The notes: generated by a model from the letters alone, not told the origin. A DNA stretch of 64,000 bases from an uncultured Maribacter sp. (GCF_947495965.1 NZ_CANMBB010000001.1:248001-312000), one strand, 5' to 3'; positions 41,541 to 50,925 are shown, counted from the stretch's first letter. Numbers and translations: made by a program.

Positions 41541-42792
41541 TGCCATGCAAAAACAAACACTCATAGGGCCATTTTCTCAAGTTGTAACCATGGCCAATTT
41601 ACCTTTAAAAGGAGCACTTAAAGATGACCAACTTCAAGTAATTCCAGAAGGCGGGATTCTAATAAAAGATACTATTATTGAAGCAATTGGAAACTTCACA
41701 GAGCTACAAGAAAAATATAAAACTGCTGAAGTAATTCCTCTAAAAGGGAAACACGTTTGTCTTCCTGGTTTCATAGATGCGCATACGCACATTTGCTTTG
41801 GAGGAACAAGAGCTAATGACTATGCTATGCGTAATGCTGGCAAAACCTATTTAGAAATAGCAAAAGCTGGTGGCGGTATTTGGGGTACAGTAACGCAAAC
41901 CAGAAAAGCTACCCAAGAGGAGCTTACCAAAAACACTATAAAAAGAGCCAATCGTCATTTAAAAAATGGGGTTACCACTATAGAAGTTAAAAGTGGTTAC
42001 GGGCTATCTATAGCTGAAGAATTAAAAATGCTTTATGCTATTGAGGATGCCAATAATGCATCACTTTCAGATTTAATTCCTACTTGTCTTGCCGCTCATA
42101 TGTTACCTAAAGATTATGAAGGCTCCGAAGAAGAATATTTAGAGGAAATATCTACACAGCTTTTTCCTTTATTGAAAGAAAAAAATCTAACTAACAGAAT
42201 AGATGCTTTTATAGAAGAAAGTGCTTTTTCTAAAGAACAAATTGCCCCATATTTTAAAAAGGCAAAAGATTTAGGTTTTGACATTACAGTGCATGCAGAC
42301 CAATTTTCTACTAGCGGTAGCCAAACAGCAATAGACAACAATGCTGTAAGTGCAGACCATTTAGAGGCAAGCACAGAAAAAGAAATTACCCTTTTAGCAA
42401 AAAGTAATGTTATCTCTATAGCGTTACCAGGTGCTTCACTAGGTTTAGGTTATGCTTTTACTCCTGCAAGAAAAATACTAGATGCTGGTGGTGCATTAGC
42501 AATTGCAAGTGACCACAACCCTGGTTCTGCACCCATGGGCGATTTACTAACCCAAGCTTTTATACTAGGAGCTTTTGAAAAACTTACTAATGCAGAAGTT
42601 TTAGCTGGAATAACACATAGAGCAGCAGCTTCTTTAAATCTGGAAGACAGAGGACAGTTAGCCAAAGGTTTCCTTGCAGATATGAGTGTTTTTCATACTA
42701 ACAATTATAACGAAATTCTATACAACCAAGGAAACTTAAAACCTTGTATGGTATGGAAAAATGGAACTTTAGTTTACGATAAGCACAAATAG
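41527..42792 (+). CDS. hutI: Imidazolonepropionase
   Basis: Third step of histidine degradation: hydrolysis of imidazolone-5-propanoate to N-formimino-glutamate. The amidohydrolase signatures are complete: GFIDAHTHICFGGTRANDYAMRN (HxH metal site), GVTTIEVKSGYGLSIAEELK, DITVHADQFSTSGSQTAI (His), DHLEAST and IASDHNPGSAPM (Asp). At 421 residues it is full length with no visible lesion. It starts at ATG inside the hutH remnant's tail, and the hutG remnant follows directly. The upstream substrate-producing genes hutH and hutU are not intact in this window, so its metabolic role is uncertain. Confidence 0.95.
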   Translation: MKYINAMQKQTLIGPFSQVVTMANLPLKGALKDDQLQVIPEGGILIKDTIIEAIGNFTELQEKYKTAEVIPLKGKHVCLPGFIDAHTHICFGGTRANDYAMRNAGKTYLEIAKAGGGIWGTVTQTRKATQEELTKNTIKRANRHLKNGVTTIEVKSGYGLSIAEELKMLYAIEDANNASLSDLIPTCLAAHMLPKDYEGSEEEYLEEISTQLFPLLKEKNLTNRIDAFIEESAFSKEQIAPYFKKAKDLGFDITVHADQFSTSGSQTAIDNNAVSADHLEASTEKEITLLAKSNVISIALPGASLGLGYAFTPARKILDAGGALAIASDHNPGSAPMGDLLTQAFILGAFEKLTNAEVLAGITHRAAASLNLEDRGQLAKGFLADMSVFHTNNYNEILYNQGNLKPCMVWKNGTLVYDKHK

Positions 42793-43163
42793 TATTTAAA
42801 ACTGCCAAAGAATTTGATGTTGATTTTGTAGCCAACGAAGATTTTAACCTACAAAACTTAGAAACAATAAATAACACTATTGATACTTTTATGAGTAAAG
42901 TAGATAAAGTTCATGTTACGATAGATTTAGATGGATTTTCCTCTGCTTACGCCCCTGGAGTAAGTGCAGCTTCACCAATGGGTTTTTCTCCAGATATTGC
43001 TCTAAAAAGTCTTCATAAAATTATAAAATCAGAAAAACTTATTTCTTTAGATTTAGCGGAATATAATCCAAAATACGACCGAGATAATCAAACTGCAAAA
43101 CTAGCTTCTTCTTTAATTCATTTTATTTTATACAACCACAACTCGCTTCAAATCAACACTTAA
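42792..43163 (+). pseudogene. hutG: hutG remnant (formimidoylglutamase C-terminal half)
   Basis: The frame is open right from the hutI stop and reads VFKTAKEFDVDFVANEDFNL, then VHVTIDLDGFSSAYAPGVSA, MGFSPDIALKSLHKI, ISLDLAEYNPKYDRDNQTAKL. These are C-terminal blocks of the arginase/formimidoylglutamase family (DLDxFxxAxAPGVSAxxPxG, AExNPxxDxDxxTA). The N-terminal half with the first Mn-binding His and DxHxD motifs is gone. An internal ATG could start a 90-residue piece, but it would lack an active site. Most likely a deletion remnant. Confidence 0.85.
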
Positions 43164-43174
43164 AAGCAAAAGAC

Positions 43175-43203
43175 AAAAAAAGCCTCCCATTATGGAAAGC
43201 CTT
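43175..43203 (-). terminator. Candidate terminator for the TolB-like lipoprotein gene
   Basis: On the minus strand GCTTTCCAT pairs with ATGGGAGGC using two G-U pairs, and a run of seven T follows. It lies about 155 bp past the lipoprotein stop codon, with the palindromes of the same gap in between, so the link to that gene is not certain. Confidence 0.55.
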
Positions 43204-43210
43204 TCATCGG

Positions 43211-43266
43211 ATAGTATCGATACTATTATCGATAACTACACTTTGTTTCAATATAAAATTGAAACA
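43211..43266. repeat. Clustered inverted repeats
   Basis: ATAGTATCGATACTAT is a perfect 16-bp palindrome and is followed at once by the palindrome TTATCGATAA. A separate hairpin with arms TGTTTCAAT / ATTGAAACA (5-nt loop) lies 10 bp further on. Their role is unknown. Confidence 0.6.
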
Positions 43267-43358
43267 CAACACAACAGTTCAAAGATACTAAAGCTTTTAA
43301 TATAAAACCATATGTTTCTAGGAACTTTATACATGGTTAGCGTGTTTTACTTTTGTAT

Positions 43359-44999
43359 TTATTTTTTAAAATTAGCACCATAAGCATTAAATGTATTGGT
43401 TACAGGACCAGTTTTACCAGTAGCTACCTCTAGCCACCAAACTTGTGTCTTATTATTTTTAAGACGTAAAGAATATACCATATACTTACCGTCTTTAGAC
43501 CATGATATATTAGGATATACAAAACCATGATCTAATAGCGCTATATTACTTGTCTTATTTGTATTTAGGTCCAAAACTACCACATTAGTAGCCCAATCAG
43601 AAGTCCCATTAATATATACAGAAGCACCTCCATTTTCTAAAAAAACCAACTTACTACCATCTGGCGACCAATCTACCACGTCGCGAATACCGGCATAACT
43701 TCTATGTACTTCATCGTGCGTTATGGTAGTGCCCGAAATATCGGAGACATACATTACATTCTTATACACATAAGCCAACCTACCAGTAGAAGACCAAACT
43801 GCATTAAAACCATTAAAACCTTCTCCTATTCTATTACCATCACTGTCAATGATATAAATAAAACATACATCATCAGACACATAAACATTACCTCTATTAT
43901 TTGCGCATACGGTTAATGCACCTTGATTTCTATCTTTATTCCAAAAACACCTTTTTACCTCAACATCTAACGCATCAGAGTTAGAAGCATCTTGAAAACC
44001 TACGTACTTTCCTGGATTACCTAACGTTTCATAAATAAACTCTTTATCCCCACTTTTTAAATCGTATTTATAAAGTTCAGATTGACTTGCTGGAATTACT
44101 GTTGGGTCTGGGCTTGGTAGAGGATTAAATGTTTTTTCTGCAATGGTTATACTAGAATTATCGTACCAAAAAGGAATACTAGTTATGTTCTCTGTAGAAA
44201 TATCTGTATAGTTAACAAAATTGCTACCATCTAAATTTAAAGTTGCCGGTATATTTTCATCTAAATTGGTAACTAAAATTTGCTCTTTAGTTATCCCAGT
44301 TGGCATAAGATCTGCCTGTATGGTATCCTCTTCTAAAGTAATACGTATATCATCAAAAGATAATTTAATTTCATAGTATGTTGCCATTTCTAACAACAAC
44401 CATTTAGGGGTTTCTCCCTGCATTGCATTTTCGATAGTTTCTTTATCCAAGGACATTTTAATTTTGGTCCAATCTTGACCAATAGCATTTTCATAAATAT
44501 TTACGAAAGTTGCATTTCTCTTTCCAAAATAATTATAGATATCTTCATTACCCATTAAACTAAAATTAAAGATATCTTCAAAATTTAAATTTATGGGTAC
44601 AGAAGATTTTACATAAAATGATATGTAAACATTATCTGGTATGGTTTGGAACTCTAATGGGTAATACGCATTGCCATTTAATGTGCCGACAAGACTATTG
44701 TAATTTTCGCAAGTGCCATCAGATTCTAGTTCCAATATTGTATTGCCGTCATAAGCTTCATTAGAATCAAGTATTTCCGTTGTTCCACAAGTTACCCAAA
44801 GGCTATTATCTTCCTCGAAACTACCATTTAACAATAAATTCTCTGAAAGTGGTTGTTTTTCTGGTATTAAACTTTTATCGTAACCAGAGGCATTGGATAT
44901 TGGCAATTCTCCTGACTCATCAATATTTTTATTTTCAGAATCTTTTTGGCAACTAATTAGTAGCCCTAAAACAAAGGCTAAAAGAGATAACTTTTTCAT
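43359..44999 (-). CDS. Large lipoprotein with TolB/WD40-like propeller
   Basis: A 546-residue predicted lipoprotein (KLSLLAFVLGLLISCQKDSE, lipobox LISC). The region about 55-220 looks like a carbohydrate-binding module fold (LLLNGSFEEDNSLWVTCG, ISFYVKSSVPINLNFED, DWTKIKMSLDKET). The C-terminal part (about 290-546) has TolB/WD40-like blades: NAVWSSTGRLAYVYKN, VVDWSPDGSKLVFLEN, NISWSKDGKYMVYSLR. Presumably it is outer-membrane attached and binds glycan or protein. The ligand is not known. It stands alone, next to the LuxR-type two-component pair. Confidence 0.7.
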   Translation of the reverse strand: MKKLSLLAFVLGLLISCQKDSENKNIDESGELPISNASGYDKSLIPEKQPLSENLLLNGSFEEDNSLWVTCGTTEILDSNEAYDGNTILELESDGTCENYNSLVGTLNGNAYYPLEFQTIPDNVYISFYVKSSVPINLNFEDIFNFSLMGNEDIYNYFGKRNATFVNIYENAIGQDWTKIKMSLDKETIENAMQGETPKWLLLEMATYYEIKLSFDDIRITLEEDTIQADLMPTGITKEQILVTNLDENIPATLNLDGSNFVNYTDISTENITSIPFWYDNSSITIAEKTFNPLPSPDPTVIPASQSELYKYDLKSGDKEFIYETLGNPGKYVGFQDASNSDALDVEVKRCFWNKDRNQGALTVCANNRGNVYVSDDVCFIYIIDSDGNRIGEGFNGFNAVWSSTGRLAYVYKNVMYVSDISGTTITHDEVHRSYAGIRDVVDWSPDGSKLVFLENGGASVYINGTSDWATNVVVLDLNTNKTSNIALLDHGFVYPNISWSKDGKYMVYSLRLKNNKTQVWWLEVATGKTGPVTNTFNAYGANFKK

Positions 45000-45108
45000 A
45001 TAATCCTATTTTACTTTATCATTTAATTGGATAAAGCAAAATATTGGTTTTTGGATAAAATGGTTAAGCACTCAAAAAAAATACCCAAAAACCAGTAGAA
45101 AAAAAGCC

Positions 45109-45741
45109 TTATATCAACTTTTTCTCGTAAGCCATTTTAACTAAACCTGCGGCATTAGACACCTTCATTTTTTTCATTATGTTTTTTCTATGGGTTTCTA
45201 CAGTTAGCTTACTTATAAATAATTCCTCTGCTATAGTATTGGTAGTTTTACCTGCAGCTATTAACTGTAATACATGTTTTTCCCTTCTAGTTAATCTTGG
45301 TGCACCTACGGTACTAAAAATGGCATCTGATAATATTTTTTTTATTTCTGAATTTAAGTATTCATTACCATTATATATTTCTTTTATTGCAAGAGCCAAT
45401 TCTTGAGATTTTACATTCTTTAACAGGTATCCTTTTGAGCCATTTTTAAGCATTTGTTTTATTATACTTGGATCACTATAATTACTTAAAGCTAAAATTT
45501 TTACGTGGGGATACGTATCGCAAATAAAAGAACAAAGCTCTATACCACTATAGTCTGGTAAATTAATATCTAACACCACTACATTTACAATAGTCGTTTT
45601 TAAAAACTTCATTAATTCTTTTCCTGTAGAAAAACTCCCCAAAATTTGTATTCTTGTGTCTGCCGCAAGTGATGCTTGTAAACCATCCTGAACTAAAGGA
45701 TGATCATCTACAACGACTACTTTAATTCCATGTATTTTCAT
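45109..45741 (-). CDS. NarL/LuxR family response regulator
   Basis: A 210-residue regulator. The receiver has VVVVDDHPLVQDGLQ, phosphoacceptor Asp58 in NVVVLDINLPDYSG, ALSNYSD and Lys in KGYLLKNVKS. The C-terminal GerE/LuxR HTH is PRLTRREKHVLQLIAAGKTTNTIAEELFISKLTVETHRKNIMKKM. It overlaps the kinase gene by 4 bp (ATGA), so the pair is cotranslated. Confidence 0.95.
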   Translation of the reverse strand: MKIHGIKVVVVDDHPLVQDGLQASLAADTRIQILGSFSTGKELMKFLKTTIVNVVVLDINLPDYSGIELCSFICDTYPHVKILALSNYSDPSIIKQMLKNGSKGYLLKNVKSQELALAIKEIYNGNEYLNSEIKKILSDAIFSTVGAPRLTRREKHVLQLIAAGKTTNTIAEELFISKLTVETHRKNIMKKMKVSNAAGLVKMAYEKKLI

Positions 45742-47723
45742 TCTATATTATCTATTTCTATATTTACGGTAGTACCATCCCCTTTTACAGAATGCATATC
45801 TATTTTCCCTTTTAAATAAGCCACCCTATTTTTTAGATTTAAAAGTCCCATTCCTTTTTCTCTTTGCTCTAATTCCATACCATCTCCATCATCTTCTACC
45901 GTAATTAAAAGCTGTTTATCTTCTAAGGAACATTCTATTAAAACCTCCTTCGCATTGGCATGTTTTATTACGTTATTAATTAACTCTTGAATAATTCTAT
46001 AAAGCATTAATAAAGTGTTTTTATCCTTTAAAGACTCTGTATTATAAAATTGAAGAACCATCTTAGTATTATTATGTTTTAATGTGCTGCAATAATCTTC
46101 TACGGCAGTTTTTAAACCGTATTTTAACAACGTTTCTGGCATTAGATTTTTGGCGATACTTCTAAGCTCGATTAAAGAATCATTTAAATTATTTAAAATA
46201 TCTTCTATGGGCAGCGTAGAACCTGTTTTGTTATTATCATTAGCAAGCTTAGATAACTTTATACTTATACCAGAGAGTCTACCTCCCAGACCATCATGTA
46301 AATCAACAGCAACCCGCTTTCTTTCTTGCTCTACGCCCTCTAGCATAGATTTAAAAACAACCCCTTCTTGTTCTGCTTTTAAAATCTGAATTTCTTGCTT
46401 TTGCGCTTGGGCTATTAATATCGATTTTTTCTGCCTATTTCTATATATTATATAGACCAAAGCAAGTAAAAATAATAACGACCCTAAAACAAAATACAAC
46501 AAATAGCTCTGCGTTTTTTTTCTTTCTAAGGTTAATGCGGTTTCATTATTACTATTTTTTAATGCTAATATTTCTCGTTCCTTTTTTTCACTTTGGTACT
46601 GGGTTTCTAAGATTGCAATCTCTTTTAGCACTTCTTCTTTATGTAAACTATCGTTTAAATCTAAATATTGATTTATATAATACAGAGCTTTTTTATAGTT
46701 ATGCTCTTTTTCTTCATATTTAGAAAGCTCTTGTAATGCATCTAATTCTAAAACGCCATTTTCACCTTGTACTTGTTCATAAAAATTATACATAGCTCTT
46801 TTACCATTTTCATGATCCCCCATTAATTTATAGGTTTCATGATAGTGCAGGTATAGCTCTCTTAAATACCTAAACATTTTATTTTTTTTAATAACCTCCA
46901 TAGATTGCCCATACCTATGTAAAGCTTCTTTAAAATTTCCTTTGGCAGACAAATATCTTCCCCAAGCTTCATGATATTGTTGCCATTGCGGAATATTTGG
47001 CATTTGCTCTAATAACTTTCCGGTTTCTTCTAAAACTACTTTACAAGAATTTAGGGAATCTAATTCTAATAAGGTGTGAGAAAACATTAAACGATCCGTT
47101 ACGAAAGCATTAGGTTCTTCTATTTTTTGATACTGCTTCTCATTATCTTTTAAGTAAAAATATGCTTTAGAATAGTCCTGAATATTTAAAAACGTAATTC
47201 CAAGATTGGTATTAATAAATGCACTTATCCTATACTGATTATATTTTTTTGCAATAGGTGCTAGCTTTAATAAATATTGTAGTTGTTTGTCATCGGATCC
47301 TTGATTAGAGTAGGTTGCACTCAAATTAAAAGTAGTTAACACCCATTGTTCTATTAATGCTTCAGTGCTATCTTTCTGCATTAAATTTTCACATATTTCT
47401 TTAGAAGTGATATAATAATTTTGCGCTATTTTCATATCGCTATAATCAAAATACGCACCACCTAATGCTGTATTTGCTTTAGCCAACCCAAAAGAATCTC
47501 GTATTTTTTTAAAATAACGCAAAGCTTCAAAACCGTAACTAAATGCTTTTGCCGAATCTCTAGAACTATATTGTTTAGACAGGTCACATAAAATATAAGC
47601 TCTTTCTGATTTAGAAACTTTATCTAACTTTTGTTCTAAACTATCTAAATATAACTGGGCCTTATTTTGTCCATTAGAGACGATAGAAACTAAAAAGAAA
47701 ACCACAAAAAAGAGTATACGCAT
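45738..47723 (-). CDS. TPR sensor histidine kinase (NarX/HisKA_3 class)
   Basis: A 661-residue kinase. Signal peptide (RILFFVVFFLVSIVSNGQ), periplasmic TPR array (about 30-380: ANTALGGAYFDYSDMKIAQNYY, ALHRYGQSMEVIKKN, KKALYYINQYLDLND), a coiled coil and one transmembrane helix (YLLYFVLGSLLFLLALVYIIYR, about 405-427). HisKA_3 with phosphoacceptor in RVAVDLHDGLGGRLSGI, then the HATPase IIQELINNVIKHANAKEV, VEDDGDGMEL and GMGLLNLKNRV. Bacteroidota use such kinases to sense envelope or carbohydrate cues. It is cotranscribed with the LuxR regulator. Divergent from the alpha/alpha-barrel lipoprotein, a possible target. Confidence 0.93.
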   Translation of the reverse strand: MRILFFVVFFLVSIVSNGQNKAQLYLDSLEQKLDKVSKSERAYILCDLSKQYSSRDSAKAFSYGFEALRYFKKIRDSFGLAKANTALGGAYFDYSDMKIAQNYYITSKEICENLMQKDSTEALIEQWVLTTFNLSATYSNQGSDDKQLQYLLKLAPIAKKYNQYRISAFINTNLGITFLNIQDYSKAYFYLKDNEKQYQKIEEPNAFVTDRLMFSHTLLELDSLNSCKVVLEETGKLLEQMPNIPQWQQYHEAWGRYLSAKGNFKEALHRYGQSMEVIKKNKMFRYLRELYLHYHETYKLMGDHENGKRAMYNFYEQVQGENGVLELDALQELSKYEEKEHNYKKALYYINQYLDLNDSLHKEEVLKEIAILETQYQSEKKEREILALKNSNNETALTLERKKTQSYLLYFVLGSLLFLLALVYIIYRNRQKKSILIAQAQKQEIQILKAEQEGVVFKSMLEGVEQERKRVAVDLHDGLGGRLSGISIKLSKLANDNNKTGSTLPIEDILNNLNDSLIELRSIAKNLMPETLLKYGLKTAVEDYCSTLKHNNTKMVLQFYNTESLKDKNTLLMLYRIIQELINNVIKHANAKEVLIECSLEDKQLLITVEDDGDGMELEQREKGMGLLNLKNRVAYLKGKIDMHSVKGDGTTVNIEIDNIE

Positions 47724-47984
47724 AACATTAAAATGTATTTATCAATATAAGAAACATTACTTTTTTAATTAAAAAAAACAACTAATATACCTGTAAACCA
47801 TTAGAAAATCATTTTATCGATATTACTGTCTCTTTTATGTTTATATAACATTAGACTAAATACGAAAAATAGAGATTAAAAAACACCTCCTTACTCTAAG
47901 ACGAAAAACCTTACATTTAAACGTGTATTTCTTTCCACTATTCCCTTGCTTCTTAAATTTGTATCAGTATTAAAATACTTTTTT

Positions 47985-49175
47985 ATGCGTAAATATGCGT
48001 TACTTTTAATTTGCATTTCTTTTGCACTAACTTCTTGTACTAAAGAAGAACTAACATTTGAAGAATTCTCTAATGACAAGTTAACTCCAGAGCTAATACC
48101 AACAGAGGATCCTGTTACTATAAATTTATCTGCAGCTGCATCTAAAACAAATACATGGGTATCTAATATGCAACAAGAAAACGGGCTTTTAGAAAGTTCT
48201 GAAAATTCTGATTTTGTTTCTTTATACGACAACTCTTTAGCTGCTTTAGTATATATAAAACAAGGAGAAATTTTAAAGGCAGAAAAAATATTTGATTTTT
48301 TTGACAGCAAACTTCAAACAGAGTTATTACATGGTTCTGGTGGGTATTATCAATTTAGAAACAATAAAGGAGAACAAGGTAGTAGAACTTGGATGGGAGA
48401 TAATGCTTGGTTACTAATTGCTCTTAATCACTACCATAAAGCTACACAGACCCAAAAATATGGTGCAATGGCAAATGGCCTTGAAGTTTGGTTGCGTTCT
48501 TTACAAATAGAGGATGGTAGTTTAATTGGTGGTTATAATGAAGATGGCTCAGAAATTCCTAAAGTAACCGAAGGTATCATAACTGCTTTTAATGCTGTTC
48601 CTGGGTATGACAACTTTCATACTAGTATTCTTTCTTTTTTAAAAACAAACCGTTGGGATAGCACAGAGAAATTATTAACTGCTTGGCCAGAAAACCCGGA
48701 TTACAAATATGCTTTAGACTTACATGGCCTAAGTATTGGTATTTTTCCTGATTTCCCTGCAGAAGCATTAACAAAATTAGACCGTTACAAAAACACTCAA
48801 GTTAATACTACAAATGGGAAGCATATTACTGGGTACGCTTTTGATGAAGATAAGGATGTTATTTGGTTAGAAGGCACCGCACAAATATTGGTTGCCTTTC
48901 AGCAAAAAAATAAAAATAAAGAAGCTAGCGATATTATAATGAATTTAGAGAAAACATTTATAAAAAGCACCTCTTCTGAAAATGCGCAAGGTATACCGTA
49001 TACCACAAATCACGGCACAACCTATGGCGCAGGTCTTCTTTGGGATCATGCAGACCTGACTCCAGCAATATCTTCCTCTGCTTGGTATCTTTTTGCGCAA
49101 TTACATTTTAGTCCCTTTACATTAGGGCAGAAAAAAAACATTCCTGAAACGGATAAATTTTGGAAAGCTAACTAA
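47985..49175 (+). CDS. Lipoprotein with (alpha/alpha)-barrel glycosidase-like fold
   Basis: Start chosen at the ATG giving MRKYALLLICISFALTSCTK, because this yields a clean lipoprotein signal (lipobox LTSC); the frame is open 13 codons further up. A perfect -7 element TAAATTTG lies 24 bp before this ATG, which supports the choice. The mature part resembles six-hairpin glycosidases: SGGYYQFRNNKGEQGSRTWMGDNAWLLIALNHYHKAT, LEVWLRSLQIEDGSLIGGYNEDG, VIWLEGTAQILVAFQ, TYGAGLLWDHADLTPAISSSAWYLFAQ. This pattern matches uncharacterised secreted Bacteroidota proteins; the sugar substrate and catalytic residues are not identified. Ends 6 bp from a convergent universal stress gene. Confidence 0.7.
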   Translation: MRKYALLLICISFALTSCTKEELTFEEFSNDKLTPELIPTEDPVTINLSAAASKTNTWVSNMQQENGLLESSENSDFVSLYDNSLAALVYIKQGEILKAEKIFDFFDSKLQTELLHGSGGYYQFRNNKGEQGSRTWMGDNAWLLIALNHYHKATQTQKYGAMANGLEVWLRSLQIEDGSLIGGYNEDGSEIPKVTEGIITAFNAVPGYDNFHTSILSFLKTNRWDSTEKLLTAWPENPDYKYALDLHGLSIGIFPDFPAEALTKLDRYKNTQVNTTNGKHITGYAFDEDKDVIWLEGTAQILVAFQQKNKNKEASDIIMNLEKTFIKSTSSENAQGIPYTTNHGTTYGAGLLWDHADLTPAISSSAWYLFAQLHFSPFTLGQKKNIPETDKFWKAN

Positions 49176-49181
49176 GCCTAG

Positions 49182-50084
49182 CTATTTAACTAGAATATTT
49201 TGCTCTTTGTTATAAGCATTAGATGGTGGCACCATTCCTAGTTCTGGAATTACTAATAAAGGTATTTGTGTATGAAAAGCGATACGTTTAACAACAGGTT
49301 CTCTTGTCATTTTTTCCATATAACTATGTTGGTAATTAAGCATAGCTAATAAATGAATATCTAACTCTGAGCTAAAAATTTCTAATGTCTTAGAGATAGA
49401 ATTTAACTCGGACACCGTATGCACATAATGCTCTACTTCTTCAAAATATTTACGAAGCATTCCTAAATTAAAATGCTGCAATTCTGTTAATGCCTTAATC
49501 TCATATTGCACATGTACAATACGGATTACAGATTTAAAAGTTTTTGCCAAAGTAATTAATGGTTGTAATTCTGATAAAGAGTAAAACCGATTAAAATCGG
49601 TTGCAAATGCCATTTCTAAAGGGCTACTATAATCAAAAAGTTCTGGTATTGCTAAAACAGGACAATTTTTAATAGATTTAATAATACGAACCGTATTACT
49701 CCCCATAAAAATTTCTTTTACACCAGAGCTACCTTTGGTTCCTGTTACTATTAAATCTATATTTTTTTCTTCTACAATTTCCTTTACTTCATCGACTAAT
49801 AAGCTAAAAGAAGATATGGTTTTAAAAGAATGTTTAGGATTATTATAACTTTTCTTTACTTTTTTTACTATTGTTTGTAAGCCTTTTTTAGAAGCCAAAG
49901 AAACGCCATCTTCAATTGGCGTCCCATTGACAGCGGCTGCCATAAAGCGGCTATTTGCTATTGCTGGAGTATAGGTATTCACTAAGAAAAAAATACATTC
50001 TTCATCTTTAAAAAGTTCCAATGCATATTTAGTTGCATTCCAAGCGTTATCCGAAAAATCGGTGGGTATTACTATTTTTTTCAT
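49182..50084 (-). CDS. Universal stress protein, two tandem USP domains
   Basis: A 300-residue protein with two UspA-like halves. The first has KIVIPTDFSDNAWNATKYAL and the nucleotide-loop motif LIVTGTKGSSGVKEIFMGSNTVRII (GxxGxxGxxxGS..xxV). The second is degenerate: it lacks the loop (LAMLNYQHSYMEKMTRE). Tandem USP proteins respond to energy or oxygen limitation. An Fnr-type box with the regulon's standard spacing lies in front of the gene, so induction under low oxygen is likely. Confidence 0.9.
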   Translation of the reverse strand: MKKIVIPTDFSDNAWNATKYALELFKDEECIFFLVNTYTPAIANSRFMAAAVNGTPIEDGVSLASKKGLQTIVKKVKKSYNNPKHSFKTISSFSLLVDEVKEIVEEKNIDLIVTGTKGSSGVKEIFMGSNTVRIIKSIKNCPVLAIPELFDYSSPLEMAFATDFNRFYSLSELQPLITLAKTFKSVIRIVHVQYEIKALTELQHFNLGMLRKYFEEVEHYVHTVSELNSISKTLEIFSSELDIHLLAMLNYQHSYMEKMTREPVVKRIAFHTQIPLLVIPELGMVPPSNAYNKEQNILVK

Positions 50085-50105
50085 GCTACTCTTTTAACTG
50101 AGTTG

Positions 50106-50148
50106 TAAAGTTATCTTTAGTGCATTTTTAAAACTATGACAAATGTCA
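50106..50148 (-). promoter_or_regulatory. Fnr-like box and -7 element of the universal stress gene
   Basis: On the minus strand CTGACATTTGTCAT contains the perfect inverted repeat TGACA-N2-TGTCA. The -7 element TAACTTTA begins 29.5 bp from the box centre, the same spacing as in the three other members. The start codon is 22 bp downstream of the -7 element. Confidence 0.75.
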
Positions 50149-50177
50149 GTTTTGGTATTTATGAAAAAAAATTAATT

Positions 50178-50867
50178 TTAGAATCCGTTTACCAAATCTT
50201 GTAGTTCTTTTTCATTGGCAATAATAATACGTTTTCCGGAAGTTTTAATATACCCTTTTTTCTTAAATTCTGATATAATACGAATACAAGACTCTGTAGC
50301 AGTACCAACCACATTAGCTATATCTTCTCTAGATAAAGTAAGGCTTAAATATCCTTCCTCATCTACTCCGTAATTATTTTTTAAATATAATAAAGCTTCT
50401 GCTACACGCTGTTTTACAGTCTTCTGAGACATGTTTACAATAACATCGTCTGCCTCTTTTAAATCATGTGCCATATGCCGTAAAACCTCTAAAGTAAAAT
50501 CAGGGTTTTTATGCATACTATCTACAATAATCTCTTTAGGTACAAAACATACTTCAACATCATTTACCGCTACAGCACTTAAATTAGTAGGTTCTTCTAC
50601 AATTACTGCACGTTGCCCCATTACTTCTCCTGTAGTTGCTAGTTTTACAATTTGGTCTTTACCGTTTGCACTTAGTTTAGAAAGTTTAGAAACACCATCT
50701 CTAACACAATATACTCCATTTAACTTCTCTCCCTCTTCAAAAAGTGCTTCTCCTTTTTTAAATTTCTTAGAAATTTTAGCATCAGAAACTTGTTTTAACT
50801 CTTCCTTATTCATTGCTCTTAAGGAATTAAATTTTCGGACTATACAATTTTCACATCTTGTTTCCAT
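50178..50867 (-). CDS. Crp/Fnr family transcriptional regulator
   Basis: A 229-residue regulator with an N-terminal CENCIVRKF motif (Cys5, Cys8), a cyclic-nucleotide-binding-type barrel (FKKGEALFEEGEKLNGVYCVRDGVSKLSK), a dimerisation helix and the HTH LTLSREDIANVVGTATESCIRIISEFKKKGYI. The recognition helix keeps the Glu and Arg that contact DNA in E. coli Fnr (E...R in TATESCIR). Cys54 and Cys107 are further candidate Fe-S ligands. It lies divergent to ccoI with Fnr-like boxes in the intergenic region, so it is the likely activator of the cbb3 genes. One half-site CTGACA lies 17 bp before its own start. Confidence 0.93.
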   Translation of the reverse strand: METRCENCIVRKFNSLRAMNKEELKQVSDAKISKKFKKGEALFEEGEKLNGVYCVRDGVSKLSKLSANGKDQIVKLATTGEVMGQRAVIVEEPTNLSAVAVNDVEVCFVPKEIIVDSMHKNPDFTLEVLRHMAHDLKEADDVIVNMSQKTVKQRVAEALLYLKNNYGVDEEGYLSLTLSREDIANVVGTATESCIRIISEFKKKGYIKTSGKRIIIANEKELQDLVNGF

Positions 50868-50925
50868 AAGTACTGCTTTTTTTACCTGACACTACAAAAT
50901 TACACCTAACAAGGTAAACAAAACC

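Noticed and set aside
42891-43163. A 90-residue protein from the internal ATG of the hutG region
   Set aside because: It has only the C-terminal half of the family and no first metal-binding motifs. The open frame continues upstream to the hutI stop, so it is better read as a remnant.
50885-50896. A second full Fnr box before the regulator gene (CCTGACACTACA)
   Set aside because: Only the left half-site matches and no inverted partner is present, so I note it only as a half-site.
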